Positions 1 to 11,886 of a DNA stretch of 64,000 nt are shown piece after piece (position 1 is the stretch's first letter; each line of letters opens with the position of its first letter). The DNA lies in NCBI GenBank assembly GCA_032164245.1, contig JAVMKO010000001.1:247389644-247453643 (forward strand), given 5' to 3'. Below the pieces are notes generated by a model. The model saw only the letters and a list, made by a program, of their open reading frames with translations, was not told where the DNA came from and did not search any database. Source of the stretch: Sternotherus odoratus. Taxonomy: Eukaryota > Chordata > Testudines > Kinosternidae. A program made the translations under genes and the position numbers.

Positions 1-892
1 GACAAGGGATGGTCAATTAAATGACAACATTGCCACAGGCCTGGTTTTTCTTCTTCAGTCAATACAACTGGCTTATGAAACCTTAGCCTAATCTTTCTAT
101 TAGTATTGTTCAATTACCTTTTAGTTTCTTTCTGTGCTATGCTGGTAGTTGATTATTACAGTAAATGGTAGCCTTACTTCCCATTATGATTGACTACAAA
201 CAGTATGATTACATATTTGGCTTCTATTATTAGCCACAAAGGAAATCCATAAGAGATTATTTATGCTAATGGCTGTCAATTTACATCTAGTGATTTCATT
301 TATTTATTTATTTGATTGTTCTGCTGTGAAAGATTTAAAAATATATAGACTTGTCTTGGGAAACCATTTGCTTCCTGTGGGGAAGCTGAAAGATTTGAAG
401 GGTCCTAAAAATTACATACCAGCTGCTGGAAAAGAGCAAATAAGCCAGGGAAGAGCTTTATCATTGAGTTTCTTCAAAATGACAATGCTAGGCACATATA
501 ACAACAGTAATGTCTCCTATTGAACTTCTATGTGGGTGTAAAATGAGAATCAAACTGCACATACTGGCCCGTTGTTAATCATTCTGTCAGTGACTTGTGC
601 ATGACTGGGTTAAGGAAAGAGTCTCAGCCTAATGCATGATAGAATATACTGCCTGTATACTTATTTCAGTAAAGAAATAATAAAAAAAAATTGATAGCAC
701 AGCATGACAGAATGGGTATCCAAATATTGGACTGTAGTACAACAAAGGTTCCAGGAAGAACGGGGAAGCAGAAACAAAGCTGGTCTGTACAAGGAGACAC
801 CCAGAGGAGTGAGGGTGGCAGGACATTCGGTCCAAAGTCCTTCCTCCCCAGAATGTGGAAGTTTCCTGTAATTTGCATAATATAGTATTGGT
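1..892. other. Unassigned AT-rich DNA
   Basis: No gene, RNA or recognisable element was identified. A short open frame at 263-523 has no recognisable domain and looks like chance. Confidence 0.5.
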
Positions 893-1600
893 GTATAGAG
901 CGGGGTGGGCAAACTTTTTGGCCCGAGGGCCACATTGGGGTTCAAAATTGAGTGAAGGGCCGGGTAGGGAAGGCTGTGCCTCCCCACACAGCCTGGTCCC
1001 ACCCCCTAGCAATCCCCACACACTTCCCACCCCTTGACTGCCCCCCTCAGAATCCCTGACCCATCCAACACCTCCCCCCACTCATTGTCCCCTGATTGCC
1101 CCTTCCGGAGAGCCCCCCACTCTAACTGCCGCCCAGGACCCCATCTCCCCTATAAGCCCCCCTGCTCTTTGTTCCCTGACTGCCCCCTCCAAAAACCTAC
1201 CCACCCTCACCACCACCCCGGGGACCCCACCCTCTATTTAAGCCCCCCTTCTCTTTGATCCCTGACTGCCCCCTGCCGATAACCCCACCCACCCAAACCA
1301 CCACCCCCAGAACCCAACCACCTAAGCCGCCCCTCTTGCTCACCGTACTCAGCCGGGCGCTCCAGCCTGAGCGCCCAGGCCTCAGAGCGTTGGGCCCCGT
1401 GGCACGCCACGCTCGGCCCGGCCCCTGGCCCAGGAGCACAGGGCCCCATGGCGCCCTGCGCTCGCCTCAGCCCACCCCCCTGGCCTGGGGGCACAGAGCC
1501 ACTGGCACTGCTCCCCAGCACGAGCTTGCAGGCCAGATACAAATGGCCGGCAGGGCGCATATGGCCCACGGGCCATAGTTTGCCCACCCCTGCTATAGAG
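893..1600. mobile_element. hAT-type non-autonomous DNA element with 8-bp TSD
   Basis: The element proper is 901-1592. Its ends are inverted: the left starts CGGGGTGGGCAAAC and the right, read backwards, starts CAGGGGTGGGCAAAC. Flanking 8-mers GTATAGAG (893-900) and CTATAGAG (1593-1600) match at 7 of 8 positions, the hallmark of hAT insertion. The inside is GC-rich, with a degenerate tandem motif around CCCTGACTGCCCCCT. No transposase frame is present, so it must have moved in trans. Confidence 0.85.
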
Positions 1601-2164
1601 CCTTTTCTTAAGACATGTGGGGAGGGTTCAGAACTGAGCCACCAAGACAAAATGAAACAGAAATAAATAAATAAATAATGCGAGCAATTGAATGGCCTAC
1701 TGGCTCTCCACTAATGAGACAGCCAGGGAAACCGATAATCTATAAGCAAAAAACATGTATAAAAATACTCATTTTACTCCTGAGGCAGAGGTATAGGGAT
1801 GTTCAGGAGCAACCCAGCTCCTGTTCCCTTTCTGTTCCCATTGACTTCAATGGAAGTAGAGTAAGAACATTGCTAAGCACTTTTGAAAATTCCACCCCCA
1901 TGTCTGTCTGAGCTATTATTTTTGATAAAGAGACTAGGACACAGCAGTGAATAAGCTAATTGCATTGCATTATCCAGCTGCAGTGGGGTTCATATTCTGA
2001 AACATCCAGTGTAAGCCCCTTTTTAATAGATACTGGACAAAAATATTTATTAGCATTATACATCTGCTGTGCTCTCAGTTTGCACAGGTGAAAATGAATA
2101 CAGCCCCCATCCAGCTCTGCGGGGGGACTAGATGATGACTGACAGTATCCAGAAAGCAAGATGG
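1601..2164. other. Unassigned DNA between two hAT elements
   Basis: Nothing coding was recognised. A stretch near 1830-1900 with CATTGACTTCAATGGAAGT and TTTTGAAAATTCCACC resembles fragments of short reptile foldback repeats. Confidence 0.4.
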
Positions 2165-3082
2165 GTTTAGAGCAGGGGTCTCAAACATGGGGCCTGTGGG
2201 GCTCTTGCATGCAGCCCACAAAGCTCCCTGTGCCCTCTCCTCCCCCCCTCCCCCGCCGCTCTGCCTACCTTCAGGCCCCCTGGGGTACTGCGAGCCCTGC
2301 GCCGCTTTCTGAAGTGGCTGTCAGCATGTCCCCTTCAGCCGGGGAGGAAAGGGGGCGGAGGTAGAGGGCTTCTACATTGTCACCCTCCAGACACTGCCCC
2401 CCGCAGCTCCCACTGGCGGAGAACAGCGAACCGTGGACAATGGGAGCTTTGTGGGAGTTACCTGGAGGAACGCAAGAGCTCCTCAGGGGCTGCAGGGACT
2501 GGTTGCAGCAGCTTCCTGGAGTGGAGCGGCATGGGGGCCAGAACCACTCCAAGTAAGTGGCGCCGGGCTGGAGCTTACACCCTGAACCCCTCCTGCACCC
2601 CAACTCCCTGCCCTGAGCCCCCTGCAACATCCCGCACCAACTCCTTGCCCTGAACCCCCTGCCATGTCCCACACGCCTCCTGTACTCCCTTTCCTGAGCC
2701 ACCTGCTGCACCCTGCACCCTGACCCCCTGCCACATCCCTCACCCCTCTTGTACCTCATACACCAACTCCCTTCCCTGAGCCCCCTGCCGCACCCTGCAC
2801 ACCACCTGCACATCAACTCCCTGCCCTGAGCCCCCACCACACCCTGCACCCTTTATGCACCCCTTGGAGGCAGCGTTGGGGTGGGGACTTTGGGGAAGAG
2901 GTTGGAATGGGGCAGGGAAGGCATGGGAAGAGGCGGGGAAGGGGCGGGGCCTCATGGAAGTGGTGGAGTGAGGGCAGGGCCAGGGGCAGTGAAGGGGGTG
3001 TCAGTGAATCGTCCCCCAGGTCAATGCACTAGTCCTCATGTGGCCCTTGTTGTCATTTGAGTTTGAGACCCGTGGTTTAGAG
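2165..3082. mobile_element. hAT-type non-autonomous element, perfect 8-bp TSD
   Basis: The element spans 2173-3074. Termini are CAGGGGTCTCAAAC on the left and, read in reverse, CACGGGTCTCAAAC on the right. The target duplication GTTTAGAG is exact at 2165-2172 and 3075-3082. The interior from about 2575 to 2860 is a degenerate minisatellite built on CCCTGCACCCCAACTCCC-like units. No transposase is encoded. The exact duplication suggests it is younger than the element at 893-1600. Confidence 0.88.
2575..2860. repeat. Degenerate C-rich minisatellite inside the hAT element
   Basis: Units of roughly 35-50 bases repeat the words CCTGAGCCCCCTGC and ACCAACTCCCTGCCC with many substitutions. The open frames across it (for example 2271-2849 minus) are repeat translations, not genes. 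Confidence 0.6.
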
Positions 3083-3526
3083 GGTTGGGGGTTCCTCTGG
3101 GAGGGGAGACCCAGAGAGAGTGGGGATACTGCTGAACCCTGAGGTAAAGGGGCACCGGGGTCTGTGAGGGACACAGGGCCTGAGACAGACGAGACACTGG
3201 CCAGTAGAGGGTGGTCTGAGTGCTGAAAGAGCTAATTCCCAAGACGACCAGCAGGAAGCGCTGCACTGGTGAGTCTTGCTTCACTACACTTGTCATCAGT
3301 AACTAACCCATAAATGACTTGCTATCATAGCATGTGACAAGATAGACTGATGTTGTAGGTAAGTGTTGCTAAACTGCTGACAGGTAACCACAAAATGCCA
3401 GTTTATAACAGCTTGTAATGGGACAGACCAGCCCCCCACTGGGACAGAGGGGGTTAACCATTCCCCCTTAGCAGAGGAAGCCCCGCCCAGGAAGCTCTAC
3501 TGGGCATGCTCACGCTGTCAGAGCAG

Positions 3527-3534
3527 TATAAAAG
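3527..3534 (+). promoter_or_regulatory. TATA box of the LTR-like insertion
   Basis: The bases GTATAAAAGC lie about 115 bases inside the insertion, downstream of GC-rich sequence, as expected for a retroelement promoter. This is inferred from the motif and its position only. Confidence 0.45.
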
Positions 3535-3939
3535 CCTGCCAGACTGCTCAGTCTGGGCTGGCTGCCGAAGAAGAAGGACGCTCTGCAGAGGCCTCAGCCT
3601 CGGACTAGTTACAGCCTTTATCAGTGAGAGCTGAGCAGTCGGAAGTGCAGATCAGAGGCCCTGGCAAGCTGCAGCAGCTGCTGAGGATCCCAGAGACCCT
3701 GGAGTTACAGGAATTACAGGAAGTGGAGGACTAGTGGGAAGTGACCCAGGGAAAGTAAGGGAGTGGTACCTCCCACCACTGTGAGGTTCGTGTGTTGTGG
3801 TCAGGATCCCTGCTGACCCCGGACTGGAGTACTCTGTCTGTACAGGGCGCTGGGCCAGAGCCCGGTCAAGGTGGGAGGGCCCAGGCTACCCCACCGGGGG
3901 TCGTTAACCCTCTCCCCCTTTCCCATGACTCAACCCATT

Positions 3940-4300
3940 CACAGTGACTCTGGTTATAGGGCCACGCTGCCATAGAGGCATTATACATAGTGACTTTGGC
4001 CATTGGGCCATGCTGCCATGGAGGCCTAAGACATAGAGACTTTGGTGAGCCGCACCCTCCCATTAGGGGAAGAGAGAGATGGAGTGGCTCTGGCCGCTAG
4101 GCCACACTGTTAGAGGAGATGAGTAGATAGACTCCAGCCACTTGGCCACATTCTCCCATTAAGGGAGGGGGGAGTTAAGAGGACTCTGGCCATTAGGCCA
4201 CATTGTCCTAGGAGCCTGGTATAGCGAGTTGGGCCACTAGGCCACACTCCCCCACCAGGGGAAGAAGCTCATAAGGACGCTGGCCATCAGGCCCCACAGA
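3940..4300 (+). repeat. Degenerate GACTCTGGCCATTAGGCCAC minisatellite
   Basis: At least seven imperfect copies of a motif like GACTCTGGCCAYTAGGCCAC recur at intervals of about 50-80 bases, separated by purine-rich spacers. It lies inside the LTR-like insertion. No coding signal is present. Confidence 0.65.
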
Positions 4301-4865
4301 TCTGACCACTGAAAGGGAGTGGGGTTGTCCGCGGTGTAGAAGAGGCGGGCTTATGTCTCGACCCTGACCCAAAAGGGGCCGACGAGATACAATCCCTGCC
4401 ACGCAGCTTTAGGTATTTTAAGTTAAGAATACCTGCAGATGTTCGATCACAAGTATACCATACTAACTAATTGACGTATATGCTAATAAGCTTGAAGTAA
4501 GAGTATGGTGAGAAAATACAGATAAGGAAGAACAGCTGTAATCCCCTACTGAATATGCCTAGTGGGCCAGCATGACTACTCATGATGAGGAGGCTGGCGA
4601 GGATGTAAGAGACATTTTTAGTTTTTCCACAAGGGATGGTGAGTACATAGATGCTCAGACTCTGGTTGTTTTGACCATTCTGTATTATCTCTGCCTATTT
4701 TGCTGGGTTAGAGTGTTTGTGCTTTTGCTAATTGTGCTAATCAAAATACTGCAAGGACAGGATGCCTTTCCTAAGTGTGATCCTCTCTCCTTTGCCATTG
4801 TAATAACTCATACTCCTGGGTCTGGTCACGAGGTTAATTGGCATTTTAATTGGTCAACATAACTA

Positions 4866-6536
4866 ATGCACAATCAATAGGTCAGGCAACACATGAGCTT
4901 TAAAGAAATAGACATGTGGTCAGTCGGGAGTTCAGTCCAGTGCAATGACCCCTGAGTGTAGATCCCTACTTTCCCTCTGCAATGCAGTCAATGGTTATCC
5001 TTTCTGCTGAGCACTGCTGCAGGTGAGGGAGAAGCAGATCTGAAATTAAGCTTTGGTGCATTCGTGACCAGCCCCCAGACCCTGGAATATGAGTGAACAC
5101 TCCTGCCATTAGACATATGTACTAGAATTCTTCTTCTTCAAAATTATTTGTATTGTGGAAGCACCCAGGAACCTACTGTGCTAGGCGCTGTACAAATATA
5201 AGATAGTCCTAATACAACAAAAGAAAATGAGCTGAAAAATCTAAACCAATATTCACTGAAAAGGTTTAACTGTATTTACCCAGATCTGCTTCCTAACAAA
5301 TCTTATTGATGGATTTAGCCATTATCCCTCAAAGCAATATTTTGCCTCAGTTAAGGGAAGAAGCTCTGATCTCTTACTCCTAGTTACAGATAAAGGCGAG
5401 AGCTAACTCAATATTTGGGATTTTGGTGTTCACATAATTTTAAATCAGTGATTCATTTTAGCTGTTGTTACCTTATTGTTACCTTGATGATACGTTTGAG
5501 TCGAATGATAGGTCTGTTGCTGAGGTCTGAGTATGCCTAACAGGTTATAAAAATAGTTTGAAGATGACAGGGTGCTAGTGAAGACAAAAGAAAAATGGAG
5601 GTAATGCAGCCTTAATGATTGATTTAAAATTAAACTACTAACTAGTTGATTGCTAGATAATGCTAAAACATTTGAGTGCCCTGGCCTGTGAAAAAACAAA
5701 ATGTAATTTTAGAATATCATGTTGATTTTATGATGAAAAAAGTACATAATATGTTAGACAATTTATATGAGAGTCACATAATGTGTAAATTAAAAACCCA
5801 TTAGATGCTGGTGAATCAAATTCACTCCTTCTGATTACTCCTATTATCATCTGGGGGGTGGTGGTGGTAATAATATAGTGCAGAAATATATTGTATATAA
5901 GTTATCTAATAGCATATAGTTGAGGGAAGTGATTTTGTAGAACACATGAATATATTGTAACTTGCAAGGTTACTATTAAATCATACAGTTAGAAGACTTA
6001 ATGGCAAAGGAAACTGTCTCCTTACAAAGGTTGGCTTAGTAGAAACACATTACTAGCAATTATGGGCTACTGCACAGGCATATGATTTAAAGATTGCAAG
6101 TTGTGGCTGCACACACTTGTCAAAAAAGAATACAAAGAGGACAACTCCTCTAGAATGGATTTCTTTTAAAGTTCTTATCTCATGGAAGTTTATATTTTAA
6201 ATTAAGAGTGAAAGCTATCTGAGCTCTCATGAATGTTTGAATCAACAAGTGCAGGATGTTTCATCAGACTGATGGATCTTCAGGAAGGGTGAAGTATTAC
6301 TCATTTGGAGCCATGCTTCATGTTTATAATGTCATTTGTTCTCATGAGATATACCCAAGCAGTATTTTCATAAGTAACTTTCCTAGTTAAAGAATTAAAA
6401 AAACACGAATTAAGAAATAAATTGTACTATTCCTTTTAAAAATCAATGATATACATAAAGCCTAGAACTTTGAGAGTGTGTTTACAAATAGTTGTAGTGA
6501 GACAAAATGCATATGTGTATATATCTTTCAATAGCT
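4866..6536. other. Unassigned AT-rich DNA with one short dispersed repeat
   Basis: About 5136-5225 carries the words TACTGTGCTAGGCGCTGTACAAA, a dispersed sequence also seen in pieces near 11.7, 18.5 and 41.6 kb. The rest shows no gene or element that I can support. Confidence 0.45.
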
Positions 6537-6537
6537 A

Positions 6538-6847
6538 CAGTAGACTCTTGATTATCTGGGATGATAGGTAAAAAAATAATCCTGGTTAATAAAATCCCGG
6601 ATAATCACCATCCGTAGGAAATATCGGGGGAGGGGGGTGGTTCACCAGCCACCCTGCTCCAAGTGGGAGGGGGTGTTGGTTCACTGGCTTCCCGGCGCCC
6701 TGGTGGTGGTTTTTTTGGGGGGGTTGTGCTTGGGGCAGCAACAAAGCCAGAGCTGGCCCTGTGAGTTATGCGTTTTTTTTTTTTTTTTTACATCCTGGTT
6801 AATCTACAACCTGGTTAACCCAATCCTGGATAATCGAGAGTCTACTG
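6538..6847. mobile_element. mariner/Tigger-type MITE, TA target site
   Basis: Terminal inverted repeats of about 20 bases are CAGTAGACTCTTGATTATC on the left and CAGTAGACTCTCGATTATCC in reverse on the right. Each end abuts a TA dinucleotide (6536-6537 and 6848-6849), as expected for the Tc1/mariner superfamily. GATAATC and GGTTAA words repeat inside. It contains a run of about 19 Ts and no transposase. Confidence 0.8.
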
Positions 6848-7399
6848 TATATCAACCTTGTATGTGTATATATGCTGAGAGATGTCTACACACATCTCAG
6901 TACAGTGCAGCATCAAACTGGTAACAGCTGAGGGTCCAAATAAACCATAGCAATACTAAGATGTCACAAATCTATAGCCATGCTCTCATGACAATTGACA
7001 AGATATAGAGGAACCGGTGCAAAAGATCCCAAGCTTCGTCAGTGGAGATGTGCCACTTATTCATGGTTGTGCCCATTGTTCCCATGTCCATCATCAACCA
7101 GTGCTTTGCCTAGCAGTGTATCCCCAAAGGATGCCATGTCAGACAAGCATAGGGACACAATGAAAGGCAAGGAATGCTGCTCAGGAGGAGGTATGGATTG
7201 CAGAGAAAAGAGCACCATTCTAAACCCTCCCCCCACACAACATAACCATAGGAGAGTGTGCACTAAAGAGAGCTGAGAGTCACCGCATTGCTGGGCATTG
7301 CTGCAGATATGCTTTGTCAAATGCATATTAGAGAAAGCCATTCACAGACAACCAGGCAGAAGAAATAATCAACTGGATCTTAAAATAATGGTAGCGCAG
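6848..7399. other. Unassigned DNA
   Basis: No supported gene. Overlapping short open frames on both strands (6995-7341) have no recognisable domain. Confidence 0.4.
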
Positions 7400-8455
7400 A
7401 CTGCAGGAAAAGTGCCACCAAATTACACTGATGAACAGGGGGTGGAGCTATTCAGGGCTACCACAGGAGACCAGGGCTTTAAAAAGCCCACTCCCAAGCA
7501 ACCAGAGAAGCTAGCAATCAGGAGCGGCTAAAAGGGGAGTTTTGCAAGGGAGTTCTCCAGGGGGAATGATAGAAGGGGCTAGAACTCAGCATTCAGTAAA
7601 TTTAAAAGTCCCAAACACCCCCATGATATAAATAAAACAACAACAAAGGAACCACCTGCAGGAGTAAAAAGAGAATGCAGGCGGAAGTCCAGCAACAGAG
7701 TGGGGGCTACACAGTTTATTGTACCCAATGCAGCATGTATGATTACCTGCCCGGTGGGCAGGTGGCATATGTGTGTATTCGGTACAAGTTGCTCCTGGCC
7801 TTCAGAGACCGGGTACTGGCTTTGGAGACCAGAGTGTCTGAACAGGAAGAGCTGAGGGAGACAGAGAGGTACATTGATGACCCTTTCCAGGACACAATAC
7901 AATTGCCCTACCCTGGTCTGACAGGCTCTGTTCTGTTGAGGATGATGAAAGTCCCAGGGAAGGAAAGCATCTAATGGGAGCAGAGGGAAACAATCCCGTA
8001 GTGGGGATCTTCCTTCCAGATGATGTTGTGGTATCCTCTCACACTGAGGATACTCTCCTGGAGAGGGAACTGCATCTATTAGAAAGAGAAGAGGTATTAT
8101 TAATGGGCTTCGATCATCAGAAACATATATAGCTGGGTTTGCAGTGACAAGGAGAACCACATGGTGACTTGCCTCTTTGGTGCGAAGGTTGTGGATCTCT
8201 CAAGACATAATCTTCTACGGGATAAGAGGGAAGGAACTTTCATGGACTGGTAACTGGCTAAAAGATAGGAAGCAAAGGTTAGGTATAAATGGTCAGTTTT
8301 CAGAATGGAGAGAGGTAAATAGTGGTGTCCTCCAGGGGTCTGTTCTGGGACCAGTCCTATTCAATATATTCAGAAATGATTTGGGAAAAGGGGTAAACAG
8401 TGAGGTGGCAAAATTTGCAGATGATACAAAATTGCTAAAGATAGTTAAGACAACA
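7400..8455 (+). mobile_element. CR1 LINE copy with large internal deletion (5' region and ORF1 joined to RT)
   Basis: The region 7640-8200 reads as CR1 ORF1. It has a cysteine-containing start near 7710-7800 (VYCTQCSMYDYLPGGQV), a short coiled-coil-like stretch (RDRVLALETRVSEQEELRETERY) and a trailing part with stops. At about 8200 it switches to ORF2 reverse transcriptase: [26 protein letters not shown] and the catalytic-box motif FADDTKLL (8402-8440). The endonuclease and most of the RT are missing between the two, and the 3' end is also absent. The upstream GC-richer stretch (about 7430-7640) may be CR1 5' UTR. This is a dead copy. The family assignment is from recognised CR1 motifs. Confidence 0.75.
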
Positions 8456-9560
8456 CATGCATATCCCTCAGCCCCAGCCTTGCTCCCCAGAAATGTTCAT
8501 CTTACACTGTTTAGGACCCTCCTGGATAATATAAACTCATAGATAGTTCATCATTCAAACCATGGTTAATGACTATGCACCAGGCTTGTTGACCTAAGTA
8601 AAGATTCCCAAGCACTTCAATCAAAACATAACAATTTAGATAAAACAAAAAACAAAAAAAAAACAAATGAAAGATAGATTTCATGTTATTATGAGTATAG
8701 ATGCATATAAGTAAGGATTGGTTACAAAAGAAATACTAGGATAAATGTGCAAGCTTATTCCTAAACTTTACCAAGGCTGTTTGTCTCGGTATGAGCTGCA
8801 ATACATTTCACAGGCTGCATCCCTTTCCAGTCTGGGACCATTCTCCTACCCACCCTTTGTTCAGTGCTTTGATAGTTACTGTTGTCATGAACATACAGAT
8901 GTAAGGAGCAGAGGGGTAGCTAGGGATATCCGCCCCCCCTTCTTATATCCCAATACCGAGTGCTGGAGAATTCCCTGCTGGCTCATGGAGGCAGGCAGTA
9001 CCTTTGCATATGTGATCTCCAAACTGTCCTTCAGATGAACTGTAAATTTCTTATTGCAACTCCCCTGCCCTGCTGGAGAATTTCCGATAATGGCTCTTTA
9101 TCACTCTGCTGATGTGCTAAGGTGTCTTTGTCTCTGAGAAGTTGGTTTGTGGGCATTACCTAGAAGTACAACATGTTGCAGGAACAACCATATTGGAAAA
9201 TCTTGTAATATTACATGCAGTGTTGTTGCACACATTTCAACAGGATAATAACATTCAGCAGATTATGAGTTTTCACAGGATACCTCACAAGGCATACTTT
9301 GCACAAAATAGAACATAACCATGTAAAAGTGGTGAACATGGGGAACAAGGCGTCACACCCATTCAGGGGAATCCATCTTCTTCAGCGGATTTGCAGCATT
9401 GGGATGTTTTTCCAGTCACAAGTTAGCAGCCTGAGAATAGATAACTGCCCAAGGTCCCTCTGCCAAAAAACTTTGACCCAGTGGTCTTTTCTCTGCCCCT
9501 CTAGCCCTGCCAAGACACAGCACTTCAAACAAACATGGCAAACCCACAGTGCAATGGTAC
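8456..9560. other. Unassigned DNA
   Basis: No supported gene or repeat. It begins with AT-rich sequence containing an A-rich tract near 8640-8670. Confidence 0.4.
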
Positions 9561-9841
9561 GTCTATGTAGCTGCTGGGAGAGTGCTTCCTAGAACATGTA
9601 GATGGACACATGCTTACTCCACTCTGGCTAATGCACTAACGTTAGCAATATGGCTTCAGTGGCAGAGACTGAGGCTCAGGCTAGTTACCTGAGTACGTAT
9701 CCAGGGGTTGGGCAGGTGTGTACTTGGGCAGCTAGCAGAAGCTGCCACCCATGCCACACTGCTATTTTTAGCAGGCTAGCACAACAGAGCTAACACATGT
9801 CCACCCGTGCTGGAAAGCATGCTCCCAGATGCTGTATAGAC
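9561..9841. mobile_element. Short MITE with GTCTAT...ATAGAC ends
   Basis: The left end GTCTATGTAGCTGCTGGGAG pairs imperfectly with the right end GCTCCCAGATGCTGTATAGAC. Internal words CACACTGCTATTTTTAGC and GCTAGC are shared with the repeats near 14.1-14.4 and 50.5-50.8 kb. No coding capacity. Confidence 0.6.
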
Positions 9842-11267
9842 GCATGCTAACGGATAGAGACACACAAGGCAGTGATCGCCTCCTTCACACAGGCTGCACA
9901 GGGTAACCTGTCTTTTTCCATAGGTCCACACAAAACAGCAAACAGCGATGTGATTGCCAGTCAGAAACATAGAACACAATCCCTGTATAAAGACACCAGG
10001 AAAACGTGCGTATTAGGACTTTCCCAGAAGCTGACTGCTGGGGCTGTGGCCAAAGCCACAGTACTCCATCCCAGCATAAAAGCACAACAGCAGCCAGTGC
10101 TACACTCCCACTCAATATTAACTTCAGGAAGGATGCCAAACAAAAGCCAATTATCAGAGCCTCATGCTGGCTGCAGACGGTGAATTGCAAGGCGTGAGAC
10201 ACTGGGAAATGGTGCAGCCTGGGTAAATGTGATCATCGACTCTGTGTAGTAAAATCTGGCCCAGTGATCTTGCTCCGTACGTGTCTGATCACACGGAGGC
10301 ATGACACAAAACTCTGTCACGGCAAAAGTATGGAGCATTGTAATGCAACATATGTGAAAGCAACCTGTGTGTCTTCACAAGTATAATTTAATGTTAACAG
10401 TGGAGGAAAGTCCTTCCTATAATGCTGTAAATCAAATGCTATTGAAACTCTGTAATGCATCATGTTCAAACTGCATAACAGCTAAAAGCAGCATTTGTTC
10501 ACTGAAAGAAAGCAGGCTTGTTTTGAAAGAATGTCTTCGTTTAGCTACTTAGTGTGCAGGTTAATGGGTGAAAGGGCAAGTGCATTGCCACAGAGGCATG
10601 CAAGAGATTGAGCCCATAATTTACTTCACTTTATAAATGGGACGCAATGTAAGGTCATCGGGGAAAGTCTGAAGACTAACCTTTAGAGGCAAACATTATA
10701 GTAGAATGCAGGGAGGTTTGAATGGAGGAGGAGAGAAAAAAATCTAAGGGAAATGGGAAGTGTTCAAAGGTTAAATTCATGTATGCACTAGAATTATATA
10801 ATTGGTTCCTAAAATATCTCTATCAATATTTTCAATTAAGACACTTTATTTGTTGTAATAAAGAGAACATCTTTCTACTGTTAACTCTGAAAACTCCATG
10901 TCTTAAAACTTAATTTAAAGGCCTTTCATCAACATTATAGTGTCATACTCATTATAGTTAAAGTTTTAAAGAATAATTATATGATAGCTTTGGATAAGGA
11001 TGTAAATAGAATAAGATGTTAATGGATAATGAGTGGAAATATATTATATACCTAGTCATTACTGGGGAAAAAATAACTCGATATCAACTGGCCACTTTGA
11101 TACCCAATGTAAAATACTCCACTGTCTTCACATTTGTAACTAAGTCTTCCTGGACTTCTTCAGACTAGTTCAAAATTGTACAGATAAGCTCCAAACATAA
11201 CCCTACATTCAAATACCTCTGAACATTAGCTCAGATGAAATTCTGGATCTGGATTTTAAAATTGGCT
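9842..11267. other. Unassigned DNA
   Basis: Several short overlapping open frames (9872-10202) occur on both strands with no domain, so they are treated as chance. From 10.7 kb the sequence is AT-rich with nothing recognised. Confidence 0.4.
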
Positions 11268-11355
11268 TGGATTTTCAAAGGTGATTAAGGGAGTTGGGCA
11301 CTTAACTCCATAGGAGTTGCGTGACTAAACTCCCTTAGGCTCCTTTGAAAATCCA
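11268..11355. repeat. Foldback repeat with TTTGAAAATCC arms
   Basis: The left arm TGGATTTTCAAAG... and right arm ...TTTGAAAATCCA are inverted, as are the inner parts AAGGGAGTT and AACTCCCTT. The whole can fold into one hairpin of about 88 bases. Related pieces occur near 14720, 15240 and 1880. Confidence 0.65.
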
Positions 11356-11699
11356 ACCCCCTGGCTCCTACTTCCGTCTATGTCAATCTACAGTGGACTG
11401 ACCCAAAATCTCAAATCCAAACATCCTTGACTTGAGGCATGATCAGAATCCAGACCCATGTCTCTTAGCACTGGGCCACTTAGATGGAGGGGCTGTAGAT
11501 CTCTCTAATCAGTGCTTTCTGTGTGGGAAGAGGGGTGTAGAATATTAAAGATGACTGTGCTGTATTGTATGTTGAAGAACGAGTCCTGCCTTCTTAATTA
11601 GAAAGGAACTAAAGGAAAGGGTTCTCTACATTAGCCTTTTTATTGTGGCTAGCATTTTAATTGCTGATAATTAGTAGTTTCTACTAATCCCATTACCTC

Positions 11700-11820
11700 A
11701 CTAATGGTTATTATTATTTGTTATTTATTAAGGTGTTGAAGGTACTTCACAGAACAAATCACTTACATGGCCCCCTCCCCGAGGAGCTTGCAGTCTAATA
11801 TGAAAAATTACACAGTAAGT
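11700..11820. repeat. Dispersed short amniote-type repeat fragment
   Basis: A (TTA)-rich start is followed by CTTCACAGAACAAATCACTTAC and GAGGAGCTTGCAGTCTAATAT. This matches the order seen in relatives near 18430-18560 (AGACAGTCCCTGCCCTGAAGAGC) and 41590-41700. I cannot name the family. Confidence 0.4.
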
Positions 11821-11886
11821 GGGAGCAACAAGCAGCAGCGTAGAGAGAAAATAATTGTATGGTTACTGTGGTTGATTTTTGCAAAT

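Larger units (their letters stand above)
3414..4405 (+). mobile_element. LTR-like insertion (probable solo LTR) with TATA box
   Basis: Comparison with the intact copy near 60.8 kb shows about 990 bases inserted after ACAGCT. The insert begins TGTAATGGGACAG and ends CCTGCCACGCA, so it has TG...CA ends. Short duplicated bases (GCT or AGCTT, depending on alignment) border it. A TATAAAAG box sits near 3527, followed by a GC-rich transcribed-looking leader and then by degenerate GGCCAC repeats. This fits a solo LTR, but the family is not recognised and the TSD is ambiguous. Confidence 0.55.
3340..4865 (+). repeat. Unnamed interspersed repeat, copy 1, split by an LTR-like insertion
   Basis: The parts at about 3340-3413 and 4406-4865 together match the repeat at about 60740-61260. 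Shared words in the same order include AAAATGCCAGTTTATA, TATATGCTAATRARCTTGA, ATASAGATAAGGAA, CTACTGAATATGC and AAGGGATGGTG. The two copies are clearly diverged. I do not recognise the family and see no conserved protein. The segment 3414-4405 is absent from copy 2 and is a later insertion. Confidence 0.7.

Noticed and set aside
629..1650. Several 60-150-codon frames on both strands
   Set aside because: They fall in the C-rich interior of a hAT-type element, where stops are rare. The translations are low complexity.
4572..4862. 96-codon plus-strand frame with a hydrophobic segment
   Set aside because: It lies in an unnamed repeat whose second copy near 61.1 kb does not keep the frame.
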